Source: Inia geoffrensis (lineage: Eukaryota > Chordata > Mammalia > Artiodactyla > Iniidae). Taken from it: 64,000 nt of DNA. Under the pieces are notes generated by a model, which saw only the letters and a list, made by a program, of their open reading frames with translations, had not been told where the DNA came from and did not search any database. The stretch covers positions 114,615,315 to 114,679,314 of the forward strand of contig CM070900.1 in NCBI GenBank assembly GCA_036417435.1, given 5' to 3'. The translations under genes were made by a program, and so were the position numbers. This document shows positions 50,241-60,838 of this stretch, one piece after another. Numbering within the stretch: the first letter of the stretch is position 1; the number at the start of each line of letters is the position of its first letter.

Positions 50241-50264
50241 GTACAGGAATATATACACTCTATA

Positions 50265-50286
50265 CCTCTCTCTCTCTCTTTCTCTC
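50265..50286. repeat. (TC)n tract
   Basis: CTCTCTCTCTCTCT followed by TTCTCTCC. Confidence 0.85.
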
Positions 50287-51754
50287 CATATAATATATTC
50301 AATTTGATCCAGGAGATAAAAACAGTTTAAAATGAAGCATGGAACTTTTAAATCTACGCATTACTATATTTTTCATTGAGATAACTACCATAATTATGAA
50401 TTGGCTGCCAGCTCTCCTATACTCAGAAACATTTGATTGTTAAGATACTGATAGGAATTATGGACCAGCCATTGTACAAAGTCCATGTTTAACAACGCAT
50501 TATTCTGGAAATGGTTAATCAAGCATGAGTGAAGTCATCCTTCCTTTGTCAAAGAAACTCCACATCAGAGCACGTGTACTTTACTGAGTCACTTCCAAAC
50601 AGTCAATGGAACACAATCCATTTTAAAATTAAGAGGGTTGGGCTGGATGCAAGCGAACATACCTTACCATACTGCTCTAAAATACCATGATTTTTTTCCT
50701 TCATTTTCTGACTTATATAAAAGCATCTCAAAATACTGGGGTCAGACTCTAAACAAAATCTAGCCATTATGTGCACGGGCATCTAATTATGCAAAGAACC
50801 CCTAGAGTTTCCCTGTAACAGGGAAAGGCATGTCCCATCTCTTTTCTACACCTGTGCTCATAACTAAATCCCTCTTCTGGTAACCTGGGACTCTGCTTTT
50901 CCATTTATTACCTCTACCATCTAAGCCCAATTCATTTTTAAATTCATTAAAAGAAATTCATGTACATGCTTAAAAGAAATTCACGTACATGGTTTTAAGA
51001 GAAAAATTGTTTTAGAAGGTTCATAACAGACCAGCTGCTCTCTAAGGCCTGCTGTGCAGCTATCATCCTGAGATTTCCCTTGCATTCTGGATTCCATATT
51101 TCCCTCTGTTTCCCTCCTTCTTTTAGTGAAGCACATCTCTAGTAGCTATGTGAGAGTACACAGAGATCATTTTTTGAGGTCTTGTACGACTGAAAATGTT
51201 TTACTTTTTCTGTCAATTGAATACTAATTTAGCTGGGAAAGTAGCAGTGATACAGAAACAATTTACTGTCAGAATTCTAAAGTGACTAATTTTTTGTCCT
51301 CCAGCACTGCTGTTAAGAAGTCTGACACCATTCCGATCCCCGATGTGCGACACTGGGCGTGGGGTCCTCTGGAAACTTTTACACCTTTTTTTTATTACAG
51401 TGTTCTAAAATGTCATGATGATTATGTGCCTTGTTTGGTTTTGTTTGCTAAGCATTTGAAGGGCTTTTATGAATCACAGTCTTCAATTCTGGGAATTTTT
51501 AATTATATTATTTCTTTGATAATTTCCTCCCCTCTATTTTCTCTTTTCATACTTTCTAGATCTACTATTATCCAGATATTGGAACTTCTGGCCTGATTCC
51601 TTCTTTCTTTCTTCTTTAAAAAATATATTCTCTTTATTTACTACCTCCTTGTTCCCCATCCAGCTCATGAGGATACCGTAAGAAAAATGTTCATTTCAAA
51701 TTTTTAAAATTAAAGTCTACCTTACACACAGTAGATCTCAGGAATCTTTAATTG

Positions 51755-52345
51755 CAATTAGATAAAATTGTACATCTATATATACCCACAAAACCACCAC
51801 CAAGATCAAGATATACAACACTTCTAACATCTTATAAGATTCACTTGTGACCGTTCCCTGTCAGTACCCTGCAGCTTTAAGGAGATCACCATATTCACCT
51901 GTATTACCATCAGTTAGATTTGCCTGTTCTTGAACTATAGTATGTACTATTTCATGTCTGGTTTATTTCTCTTAACAAATGTCTGTGAGATTCATCCATG
52001 TTGTTGTATGTAATACTATTTCACTCCATTTTTAATTGTTGTGTAGTATACCACTGAGTGAATATACCAAAATATATCCATTCCACTTCCTATGGACATT
52101 TGGGTTATTTACAATTTGGGAACACTATGAATAAAGCTACAACTAATATCTTACAGACCTGTCTTCTATGGCATATTTATCTTGGGTATATATTTAAAAG
52201 TAAAATTGATGGGTTGTAGGATAGGCATGTGATTTATATGTTTAGCAGAAATCCCCACTGGCAACACCTGGAATTGTATGTTGGTTTTTTCTTAATTTTA
52301 GTCATTCTGGTTGATGAACAGTTGTATATCGTTCTGGTTCACATT
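51755..52345 (-). mobile_element. Old L1 3' end, antisense
   Basis: CACAAAACCACCACCAAGATC, GTGAGATTCATCCATGTTGTTG, CCTATGGACATTTGGGTTATT, AATAAAGCTACAACTAATATC and CTTGGGTATATATTTAAAAG are the reversed 3' region of an L1M element, the same type as at 30.3-30.9 kb. Ends approximate. Confidence 0.8.
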
Positions 52346-53218
52346 CATTTTCAACCTTCTTTAATCTAGGTTCCATAGTCCCCAAGTAGCCACCAAAACT
52401 ACTTTTCAGTCCTCATCCAACTTGATCTGTTTGATATTTTATGTTATTGGCATGCCCTCCTTTGCACTTGCTTGCTCCTAAATCTCTTCCTTATATAACG
52501 TAAAGATTTCATTCTTCTGAATCAGAGTCCTGGATTCAAATTTTAATATTACCATCAGCTAACAGCGATGTCAGGGAAGTTATTCAACTTTCTGAACTTC
52601 AGTATATCTACATCGTTAAAATTATATTTATCTTGTGGGGTTGCTGTGAAGAATAAGTTAGAACACATTTAGCATATCTCAAACTTTTCTATTCAGGTAC
52701 CTCTTTTGGAGAAGAATATGCATGTCTGACTCTTCTTGGGAAGTCTGGGGCTGTATCCTTGACAAAGACTTTTTTTCTGTGTGTGTCACACTTAATCCTA
52801 AATACTATGTGAACTTGCATGTTGCTTTATATCATCATGCTTATTTAACTTTAACTACATATTAATTTTATTATGCTGTAAAATAACATTGATAACTGAT
52901 GATGTAGGAAGATAGGACAGACATACAGGTTCTCATTCACCCTGCAACACTGTCCTCCTTATCTGGGGGGTAAATATACCTGTGACAAGAATAGACTACC
53001 ATGACCTTCTCCATGCTGTTTCAGAACCCACATTCTCTTCCTCCTACCTCTATTAAATACTGATATTTTAGGCCTCCTTAGAATACTAAAGAAAAAGAAA
53101 GAAAGAAGAAAAATCTGTCCTTTGAATAGGAAGAAATTCAGTTCGTTGGCCAGGTAAGGCCTAGTACCGTTTTGCTTAGGAATTTTGGAATTGCATTTTT
53201 AAAAATAAAAGGGGAGCT
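52346..53218. other. Intron with a MIR fragment
   Basis: Includes an L2-like stretch near 52350-52500 and a MIR-like stretch at 52530-52680. The rest is unassigned. No exon recognised. Confidence 0.5.
52530..52680 (+). mobile_element. MIR SINE remnant
   Basis: GAGTCCTGGATTCAAATTTTAAT, GGAAGTTATTCAACTTTCTGAAC, CAGTATATCTACATCGTTAAAA and GGGTTGCTGTGAAGAATAAG follow sense MIR. Confidence 0.75.
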
Positions 53219-53880
53219 TGTGCTAGTTTGAATAGTGTCACCCCAAAATTCAGATCTACCTGGAGCCTCAGAAATTGACTTTCTTTGGAAGCAGGGTCTT
53301 AGTTTAGATGAGGTCATACTGGCTTAGAGTGGGCCCTAAATCCAATGACTGGTATCCTAATAAGAAGGCCATATAGGGACTTCCCTGGTGGTTCACTGGG
53401 TAAGATTCCATGCTCCCAAAGCAGGGGGCCTGGGTTCGATCCCTGGTCGGGGAACTAGATCCCATATGTATCCTGCAACTAAGAGTCCGCATGCTGCAAC
53501 TAAGAGTCTGCATGCCACAACGAAGAAGTCCGCGTGCCGCAACTAAGACCTGGCGTAGGCAAAATAAATAATAAAATAATAAAAAAAATTTGAAAAAAAA
53601 CCATATGAAGACACATAGGGAAGAAGTCCACGTGATGATACAGGCAGAAACTGAAGTAGTGCAGCTACAAGCCAAGGAATGCCAAGGATCGCTGGAAATC
53701 AACAAAAACTATGAAGAGGCAAGGAAGGATTCTTCCCTAGAGCCTTTAGAGGGGGAACGGTCCTGCTGACACTGTGATTTCAGATTTCTAGCCTCCAGAA
53801 CTGTGAGAGAATTAATTTCTGTTGTTTTAAACTGCCCAAGTTGTGGTACTTTGCTACAGCAGCCCTAGGAAACGAATACA
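53219..53880 (+). mobile_element. MLT1-type MaLR LTR, split by a SINE
   Basis: Begins TGTGCTAGTTTGAATAGTGTC and ends GCAGCCCTAGGAAACGAATACA. Internal blocks GATGAGGTCATACTGGCTTAG, CCTAATAAGAAGGCCATAT and CCTCCAGAACTGTGAGAGAATTAATTTC are those of MLT1. The SINE at 53376-53600 interrupts it. No internal retroviral sequence seen. Confidence 0.85.
53376..53600 (+). mobile_element. Older CHR-1-like SINE inside the MLT1 LTR
   Basis: Starts GGGACTTCCCTGGTGGTTCAC and carries B-box-like GGTTCGATCCC at 53432-53442. It then has three tandem copies of a ~20-bp tail unit containing GCAACTAAGAGTC or GCAACTAAGACC, and an A-rich tail with T/TG interruptions. CCATAT at 53369-53374 and 53601-53606 is a short direct repeat. 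It is more diverged than the poly-A-tailed copies. Confidence 0.92.
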
Positions 53881-54661
53881 GGCTCCACTTTAGATGGGAA
53901 GGTCATGGGAGGCCTCTCTGAAGAAATGACATTTTAGTTGTCACCTTAAAGACAAGAAAGCGGCAGTCAGGTAAAGGTAAGAGAGGTTTTGCAGGCCAAG
54001 GAAACACAGCATGTGCCATGGCCCCAGGATGGAGAAGAGTCTGTCAGGTTGAGTAAGCTGAATGATTTGTCCAAGGTCATAAAGCCAGGAAGAGAAGAAC
54101 TGAGGTTTGGTTCCAAGACTTCTAATTCAAAGATCAGGGCTTAAAGCTTTCCTACTACATCCCAGATCTCAGAACATCTTCAGAACAACCAACCAACCAG
54201 CCAACTCACCCACCCATTCACCCCTCGCTGTTCAATTTTATTGGCAACTAAAAGTGAAATACGGCTAGAGGCAGGCAGAGCAGATATTGCTTGACAAAGG
54301 ACATTTTTATGAGGGACAGGAAAAGGCTAGTATTAAAGAGCTACTCTGTAATTTTCCCTCCAGGCCAAGGCACCCTCAAGAAACACACGTGAAAACTAGC
54401 TTAATCGGACTCCAAGTCTTGGTGATTATTTGTAGCTCCTCATGGGAGAAGGGGCAGAAAAGGCTTCCTGGAGGCTGTAGCTCTCTCCTATTCAAAACCA
54501 CATAGAGGCAACCATTGTGAAACCTTCCTGAGACATTCATCACGTTCTCTGGCCTGATGAAAAAGCTGCAAGGCTCACCTTTTCCTACACAAATTGTAGC
54601 TGTAGTGTCATAGGCTGAAATCAGCTTCCAGGTAGGTCTTGTTTGATCTGCTTAGTGTTTT
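53881..54661. other. Intron, MIR trace
   Basis: 54045-54150 (GAATGATTTGTCCAAGGTCATAAAGCCAGG) is an antisense MIR-like fragment. A 72-codon plus-strand open frame at 54287-54505 has no recognised similarity. Confidence 0.5.
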
Positions 54662-54677
54662 AAAAATCTGGATATTT

Positions 54678-54877
54678 GGGGCTTCCCTGGTGGCGCAGTG
54701 GTTGAGGGTCCACCTGCCGGTGCAGGGGACACGGGTTCGTGCCCCGGTCCGGGAGGACCTCACATGCGGTGGAATGGCTGGGCCCATGGGCCATGGCCGC
54801 TGAGCCCGCGCATCCGGAGCCTGTGTTCCGCAACGGGAGAGGCCACAGCAGTGAGAGGCCCGCGTACCACAAAAAAA
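54678..54877 (+). mobile_element. CHR-type tRNA-derived SINE (young)
   Basis: Starts GGGGCTTCCCTGGTGGCGCA, has B box GGTTCGTGCCC at 54734-54744 and ends CGCGTACCAC plus an A-tail. The 16-bp duplication AAAAATCTGGATATTT lies at 54662-54677 and 54878-54893 (its first bases merge with the A-tail). Confidence 0.95.
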
Positions 54878-54893
54878 AAAAATCTGGATATTT

Positions 54894-57480
54894 CACACAA
54901 CAGTTCAGATACTCAATTTTTCTTAAAAAGTCAGAAGTCGTTGCCATAGGGAATGATTGGTCTGAGTTGGAAAACGGCTTCCACTTAGAAAGGACATGCA
55001 GTTACGGGTTACCACAGTCCCTAGAGACTCACTTAAATAGCTTTTCTGGTCTCTTGCAGGCACTTGGGTTTGTGAGCCTTGCTCCGTAAAGATTAACATT
55101 ACAATCTCCAACCTGACCCCACTTTATCTGTACACTTAAACTTCTCACTAGTCTCAAACTCAGAACCTACTATTAACTCTGAGAAATTCCTCAACTCTTC
55201 TGTAAATATTTCATATTCATTTCTCCTCCTCATCTCTCTTTTAGTCAAGTCTACCCTCCACCAGGGAACAACATAAGTTATGGCATCTTCTCCAAATATA
55301 CCTGGCCCACTATTTTTCTAGAACTAACTCCTTATTGTGTCTGCTACTTAGAGTTTTCTTAACTGAATGCTGACTGGCATTGCTAGTTAATTGTCAAGTA
55401 CATGTATTTAAGCTAAAGATTATATAGGGTCATCATGAATGAATTTGCTATCATCTTAGCACTTAACACTTACAATACTCGTGGTTAGTTCCATAAACTG
55501 CTTGAGGAGTGAATGGTGTTAGTGACTTGGCTAGTTAATAATTCTAATTATTCACACTTTGGATTAGATTAGCTAGGCTTTTGGCTTCACCCTCTTACTT
55601 CTAGACAATTCCTTATTTGATGGGTATCTATCAAAGAGTGGGGAGAATAAAGAGAAGGGTATGGTTTTCTCGTGAATGCTCTAACATAAGGCTTTATGAG
55701 GAGAAAGATTGAAATCAATGGCTAAAATAAGATAATTAGATTACCTAGGATTTTTGTGATCACAATTACCATGGAAAAATAAAAACCAATTTCATCATCG
55801 TATTTTAGCTTCCAAAATCGTTATAACACTACGAGCTCATCCTGGGTGGCTTCTACGAAATGCAATGTCAAGTTAGCTACGTGTTTTATTTCATATGCAC
55901 CTGAATTTAGACCACCCTTGATCTGCATGAAAGTCTGCTCTGAAGTCACATCTTTAAATTCCTAAGATATGTGCGTGGCTGAGAATAGGGGTTAGACCGT
56001 TCTCCCAATTCTGTCTCTTGTATTTTCAGTTGGGGGACCATGCTGGCAATGACTCCTAGAGTGGAAACCGTCTAGCAGGTTTTAAATGGTTTTGGATTGT
56101 TGCCTAGTAGCAGTAAAACCAAAATTAATGAGACAGAACTGATATGAGAATGATGAGTTTGAAATATACCAGAAGCCCCATAGCCACACTCTTGCCCACT
56201 CAATTTAACTCATTCCTAAAGGTCATTCTCATTTTAAAAAATAGCTATGTGTATTACACATTTTCACAAGACTGATCATTTACCATCAACCAATTTCATT
56301 TCCTTAAAATCTTCTGTGACTTTAATCCTCACAGAAGGTTATAAGTGATTTCCTGTCGGTTGATTGACAGCAAATGGGCATCTCTGATGCACAGTCTACA
56401 ACATTGCAATTAGACATTGTCTGAAGTGAAGTTTCATTTGCTTTGCATGGTGACGTCCGCTTTTACAACATTTAAAAGAAGTGCTTTTACTTAGCACAGC
56501 CTGCTTAGGAATTCTCTAGAAGCAGGTTCTATTTATATTCTGCTTTTGTTTTTTTTTCTCAGGAAATGTTCAAAACTAAGGATTCCCTTTTATCAGTATT
56601 TATATTCTGCTCTAAACAGGACGGGGAGACAAGGGCAAATCCTGGGGGTGAAAATGTAGACAGCTCTGCTCTAGCGCAAACAGCTATTTCCGTGTTTCTT
56701 TCACAGAATAAGAAGTTTGTGAGAACATGATGCCCGTAACCACACATTTAAATGAGAGCTTCTAAATGGCCTTCACAGCGAACCTTGAAACGAGCCGAGG
56801 CTGAATGAATGTAATCCCCCTTCTGCGCCTTCCTCCTCTCTGCGGGTCCCACCTCGGCTCTCCCTGTCATTACCAACTAGTGCCGGTTCAAACTGGCTGG
56901 CTCCAGTCTTTGCATCATCCTTCCTCTCTTTCTCTGGGCTTTTGTTTGAGTTAGAACAGAGCATGGCTTTTTGCTTCCATGTAGCCTGTGCAATTAACCG
57001 CCAAAATGAAACACCTCATTGAATAACCTATTAATGTCTTAATTACCTGAAAAGATAATATTAATCCAAAGCAAATATAACTGCATCTTTACTGTTTATT
57101 ATCAGACATATTTGTATTTCCTCTATTCTCCTGATTCTGTAGGTCATTCAGTACAATTGTTCTGTTTGGTTGCTTATAAAGTCCTACAGAAATATTTATA
57201 TAAAGAATTTGTAAAGAATCCAAGGAAAATTCCTTCAAATATCCTAACTTTTTCTGTTTTTCCACTGGACAGACAGGAAGAGTAAACAGAACAGTCCTGA
57301 ATCATCCAACAAAGGGAAAATGGAAAAATGTCACTGATACAGTGGCATTATTTTAAGCAATGCACTGGTTTTAGAATCAATTATTTGAAGCACGGAATAT
57401 GTGTCCATTATGTAACAATACCTGTGGGAAGGAAACTCTGGCAAAGCAATTTCTGTTTTTGGAATAAGAATATGTCTCTT
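54894..57480. other. Intron, mostly unique; possible conserved stretch
   Basis: Few repeat traces. 56560-57120 is balanced to GC-richer, then TAAT-rich (TTAATTACC near 57036), and has the look of conserved non-coding DNA. Open frames at 56559-56747 and 56773-56964 (minus) lack splice support and recognised similarity. Confidence 0.4.
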
Positions 57481-57481
57481 T

Positions 57482-57775
57482 TTCTTTTTTTTTTTTAACA
57501 TCTTTATTGGAGTATAATCGCTTTTCAATGGTGTGTTAGTTGCTGCTGTGTAACAAAGTGGATCAGCTATACGTATACGTATATCCCCATATCCCCTCCC
57601 ACTTGCACCTCCCTCCCACCCACCCTATCCCACCCCTCTAGGTGGTCCCAAAGTACCAAGCTGATCTCCCTGTGCTATGTGGCTGCTTCCCACTAGCTAT
57701 ATATTTTACATTTGGTAGTGTATATATGTCCACACCATTCTCTCACTTTGTCCCAGCTTCCCCTCCCCCTCCCTG
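57482..57775 (-). mobile_element. L1 3' UTR fragment, antisense
   Basis: T-rich tail at 57482-57496, then AACATCTTTATTGGAGTATAATC and on through GGATCAGCTATACG, CACCCCTCTAGGTGGTCCC, GATCTCCCTGTGCTATG to CCCAGCTTCCCCTCCCCC: the reversed last ~280 bp of the same L1 type as at 23-29 kb. Low divergence. Confidence 0.92.
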
Positions 57776-57840
57776 TATGTCATTATCAAAATTCAAAGGA
57801 AATAAAAGCAAGTTAAAGTATAGAAACAGTCTGCTCTGAG

Positions 57841-60838
57841 AGCAGAAATAAAAGAAACAGAAACAAAGAAAACAATAGCAAAGGTCAATAAAACTAAAAG
57901 CTGGTTCTTTGGGAAGATAAACAAAATTGATAAACCATTAGCCCGACTCATCAAGAAAAAGAGGGAGAGGACTCAAATCAATAAAATTAGAAATGAAAAA
58001 GGAGTAGTTACAACAGACACCGCAGAAATACAAAGCATCCTAAGAGACTACTACAAGCAACTCTATGCCAATAAAATGGACAACCTGGAAGAAATGGACA
58101 AATTCTTAGAAAGGTACAACCTTCCAAGACTGAACCAGGAAGAAACAGAAAATATGAACAGACCAATCACAAGTAATGATATTGAAACTGTGATTAAAAA
58201 TCTTCCAACAAACAAAACTCCAGGACCAGATGGCTTCACAGGTTAATTCTATCAAACATTTAGAGAAGGGCTAACACCTATCCTTCTCAAACTCTTCCAA
58301 AAAATTGCAGAGGAACGAACACACCCAAACTCATTCTATGAGGCCATCATCACCCTGATACCCAAACCAGACAAACATACTACAAAAAAAGAAAATTACA
58401 GACCAATATCACTGATGAATTTAGATGCAAAAATCCTCAACAAAATACTAGCAAACAGAATCCAACAACACATTAAAAGGATCATACACCATGATCAAGT
58501 GGGATTTATCCCAGGGATGCAAGGATTCTTCAATATATGCAAATCAATCAATATGATACACCATATTAACAAATTGAAGAAGAAAAACCATATGATCATC
58601 TCAATAGATGCAGGAAAAGCTTTTGACAAAATTCAACACCCATTTATGATAAAACGTCTCCAGGAGGTGGGCATGGAGGGAACCTACCTCAACATAGAAA
58701 AGGCCATATATGACAAACCCACAGCAAACATCATTCTCAATGGTGAAAAGCTGAAAGCATTTCCTCTAAGATCAGGAACAAGACAAGGATGTCCACTCTC
58801 ACCACTATTATTCAACATAGTTTTGGAAGTCCTAGCCAAGGCAATCAGAGAAGAAGAAGAAATAAAAGGAATCAAAATTGGAAAAGAAGAAGGAAAAGTG
58901 TCACTGTTTACAGACAACATGATAGTATACATAGAGAATCCTAAAGATGCCAACAGAAAACTACTAGAGCTAATGAATGAATTTGGTAAAGTTGCAGGAT
59001 ACAAAATTAATGTACAGAAATCTTTTGCATTCCTATATAATAATGATGAAAAATCTGAAAGAGAAATTACAGAAACACTCCCATTTACCACTGCAACAAA
59101 AAGAATAAAATACCTAAGAATAAACCTACCAAGGGAGACAAAAGACCTGTATGCAGAAAACTATAAGACACTGATGAAAGAAATTAAAGATGATACCAAC
59201 AGATGGAGAGATATACCATGTTCTTGGATGGGAAGAATCAATATTGTGAAAATGACTATACTACCCAAAGCAATCTACAGATTCAGTGCAATCACTATCA
59301 AATTACCAATGGCATTTTTTACGGAACTAGGACAAATCATCTTAAAATTTGTACGGAGACACAAAAGACCCCGAATAGCCAAAGCAGTCTTGAGGGAAAC
59401 AGACAGAGCAGGAGGTATCAGACTCCCTGACTTCAGACTATACTACAAAGCTACAGTAATCAAGACAATATGGTACTGGAACAAAAACAGAAACATAGAT
59501 CAATGGAACAAGATAGAAAGCCCAGAGGTAAACCCACGCACCTATGGTCAACTAATCTATGACAAAGGAGGCAAAGATATAAAATGGAGAAAAGACAGTC
59601 TCTTCAATAAGTGGTGCTGGGAAAACTGGACAGCTACATGTAAAAGAATGACATTAGAACACTCCCTAACACCATACACAAAAATAAACTCAAAATGGAT
59701 TAGAGACTTAAATGTAAGACCAGACACTATAAAACTTTTAGAGGAAAACATAGGAAGAACACTCTTTGACATAAATCACAGCAAGATCTTTTTTGATATA
59801 CCTCCTAGAGTAATGGAAATAAAAACAAAAATAAACAAAGGGACCTAATGAAACGTCAAAGCTTTTGCACAGCAAAGGAAACTATAAACAAGAGGAAAAG
59901 ACAACCCTCAGAATGGGAGAACATATGGGCAAACAAATCAACGGACAAAGGATTAATCTCCAAAATATATAAACAGCTCATGCAGCTCAATATTAAAGAA
60001 ACAAACAACCCAATCCAAAAATGGACAGAAGACCTAAACAGACATTTCTCCAAAGAAGACATATAGATGGCCAAGAAGCACATGAAAAGCTGCTCAAAAT
60101 CACTAATTATTAGAGAAATGGAAATCAAAGCTACAATGAGGTATCACTTCACACCAGTTAGAATGGGCACCATCAGAAAATCTACAAACAACAAATGCTG
60201 GAGAGGGTGTGAAGAAAAGGGAACCCTCTTACACTGTTGGTGTGGAATGTAAATTGATACAGCCACTATGGAGAACAGTATGGTGGTTCCTTAAAAACTA
60301 AAAATAGAATTATCATATGACCCAGCAATCCCACTCCTGGGCATATATCCAGAGAAAACCATAATTCAAAAAGACACATGCACCCCAATGTTCATTGCAG
60401 CACTATTTACAATACCCAGGTCATGGAAGCAACCTAAATGCCCATCGACAGACAAACGGATAAAGAAGTTGCGATACATACATACAATGGAATATTACTC
60501 AGCCATAGAAAGGAACGAAATTGGGTCATTTGTTTAGACGTGGATGGATCTAGAGACCGTCATACAGAGTGAAGTAAGTCAGAAAGAGAAAAACAAAATC
60601 ATGTATTAACGCATGTATGTGGAACCTAGAAAAACGGTACAGATGAACCGGTTTGCAGGGCAGAAGTTGAGACACAGATGCAGAGAACAAACGTATGGAC
60701 ACCAAGGGGAGAAAACCGTGGTGGGGTGGGGATGGTGGTATGCTGAATTGGGCGATTAGGATTGACATGTATACACTGATGTGTATAAAATTGATGACTA
60801 ATAAGAACCTGCAGTATAAAAAAACAAACAAAAAAACA
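57841..60838 (+). mobile_element. 5'-truncated L1 (RT to 3' end)
   Basis: Starts within ORF2 at AGCAGAAATAAAAGAAACAG (aligning with about 26039 of the first L1), runs through the RT and C-terminal regions, and ends at AATAAGAACCTGCAGTATA plus an A-rich tail with C (AAAAAAACAAACAAAAAAAC). Its 3' end is the shorter cetartiodactyl form lacking the last ~200 bp found in the antisense neighbour. About 65 bp separates it from that neighbour. Confidence 0.92.
58415..59848 (+). pseudogene. L1 ORF2 segment, 477 codons open (RT and C-terminal region)
   Basis: The longest reading frame in the window, a part of L1 ORF2. Residues 64-72 (IDAGKAFDK) include the first catalytic aspartate. Residues 119-134 ([16 protein letters not shown]) are RT motif 4. 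The active site at 165-168 reads FTDN instead of FADD, losing the last aspartate, so the enzyme would be dead. [20 protein letters not shown] lies further on. The upstream part (57841-58414) is in frame only in pieces, with a stop at about 58243, and the C-terminal cysteine region ([15 protein letters not shown], 60196-60240) is in another frame. It is not a host gene. Confidence 0.93.

Larger units (their letters stand above)
49019..51754. other. Intron with L2 trace and small CT tract
   Basis: 49980-50240 reads like L2 in sense. 50265-50286 is a (TC)n run. 51180-51620 has the look of an unidentified old repeat, and its 104-codon open frame is not supported. No exon recognised. Confidence 0.45.

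Noticed and set aside
56773..56964. 63-codon minus-strand open frame in a GC-richer patch
   Set aside because: No acceptor/donor pair in frame and no recognised similarity; kept only as part of a possible conserved non-coding region.
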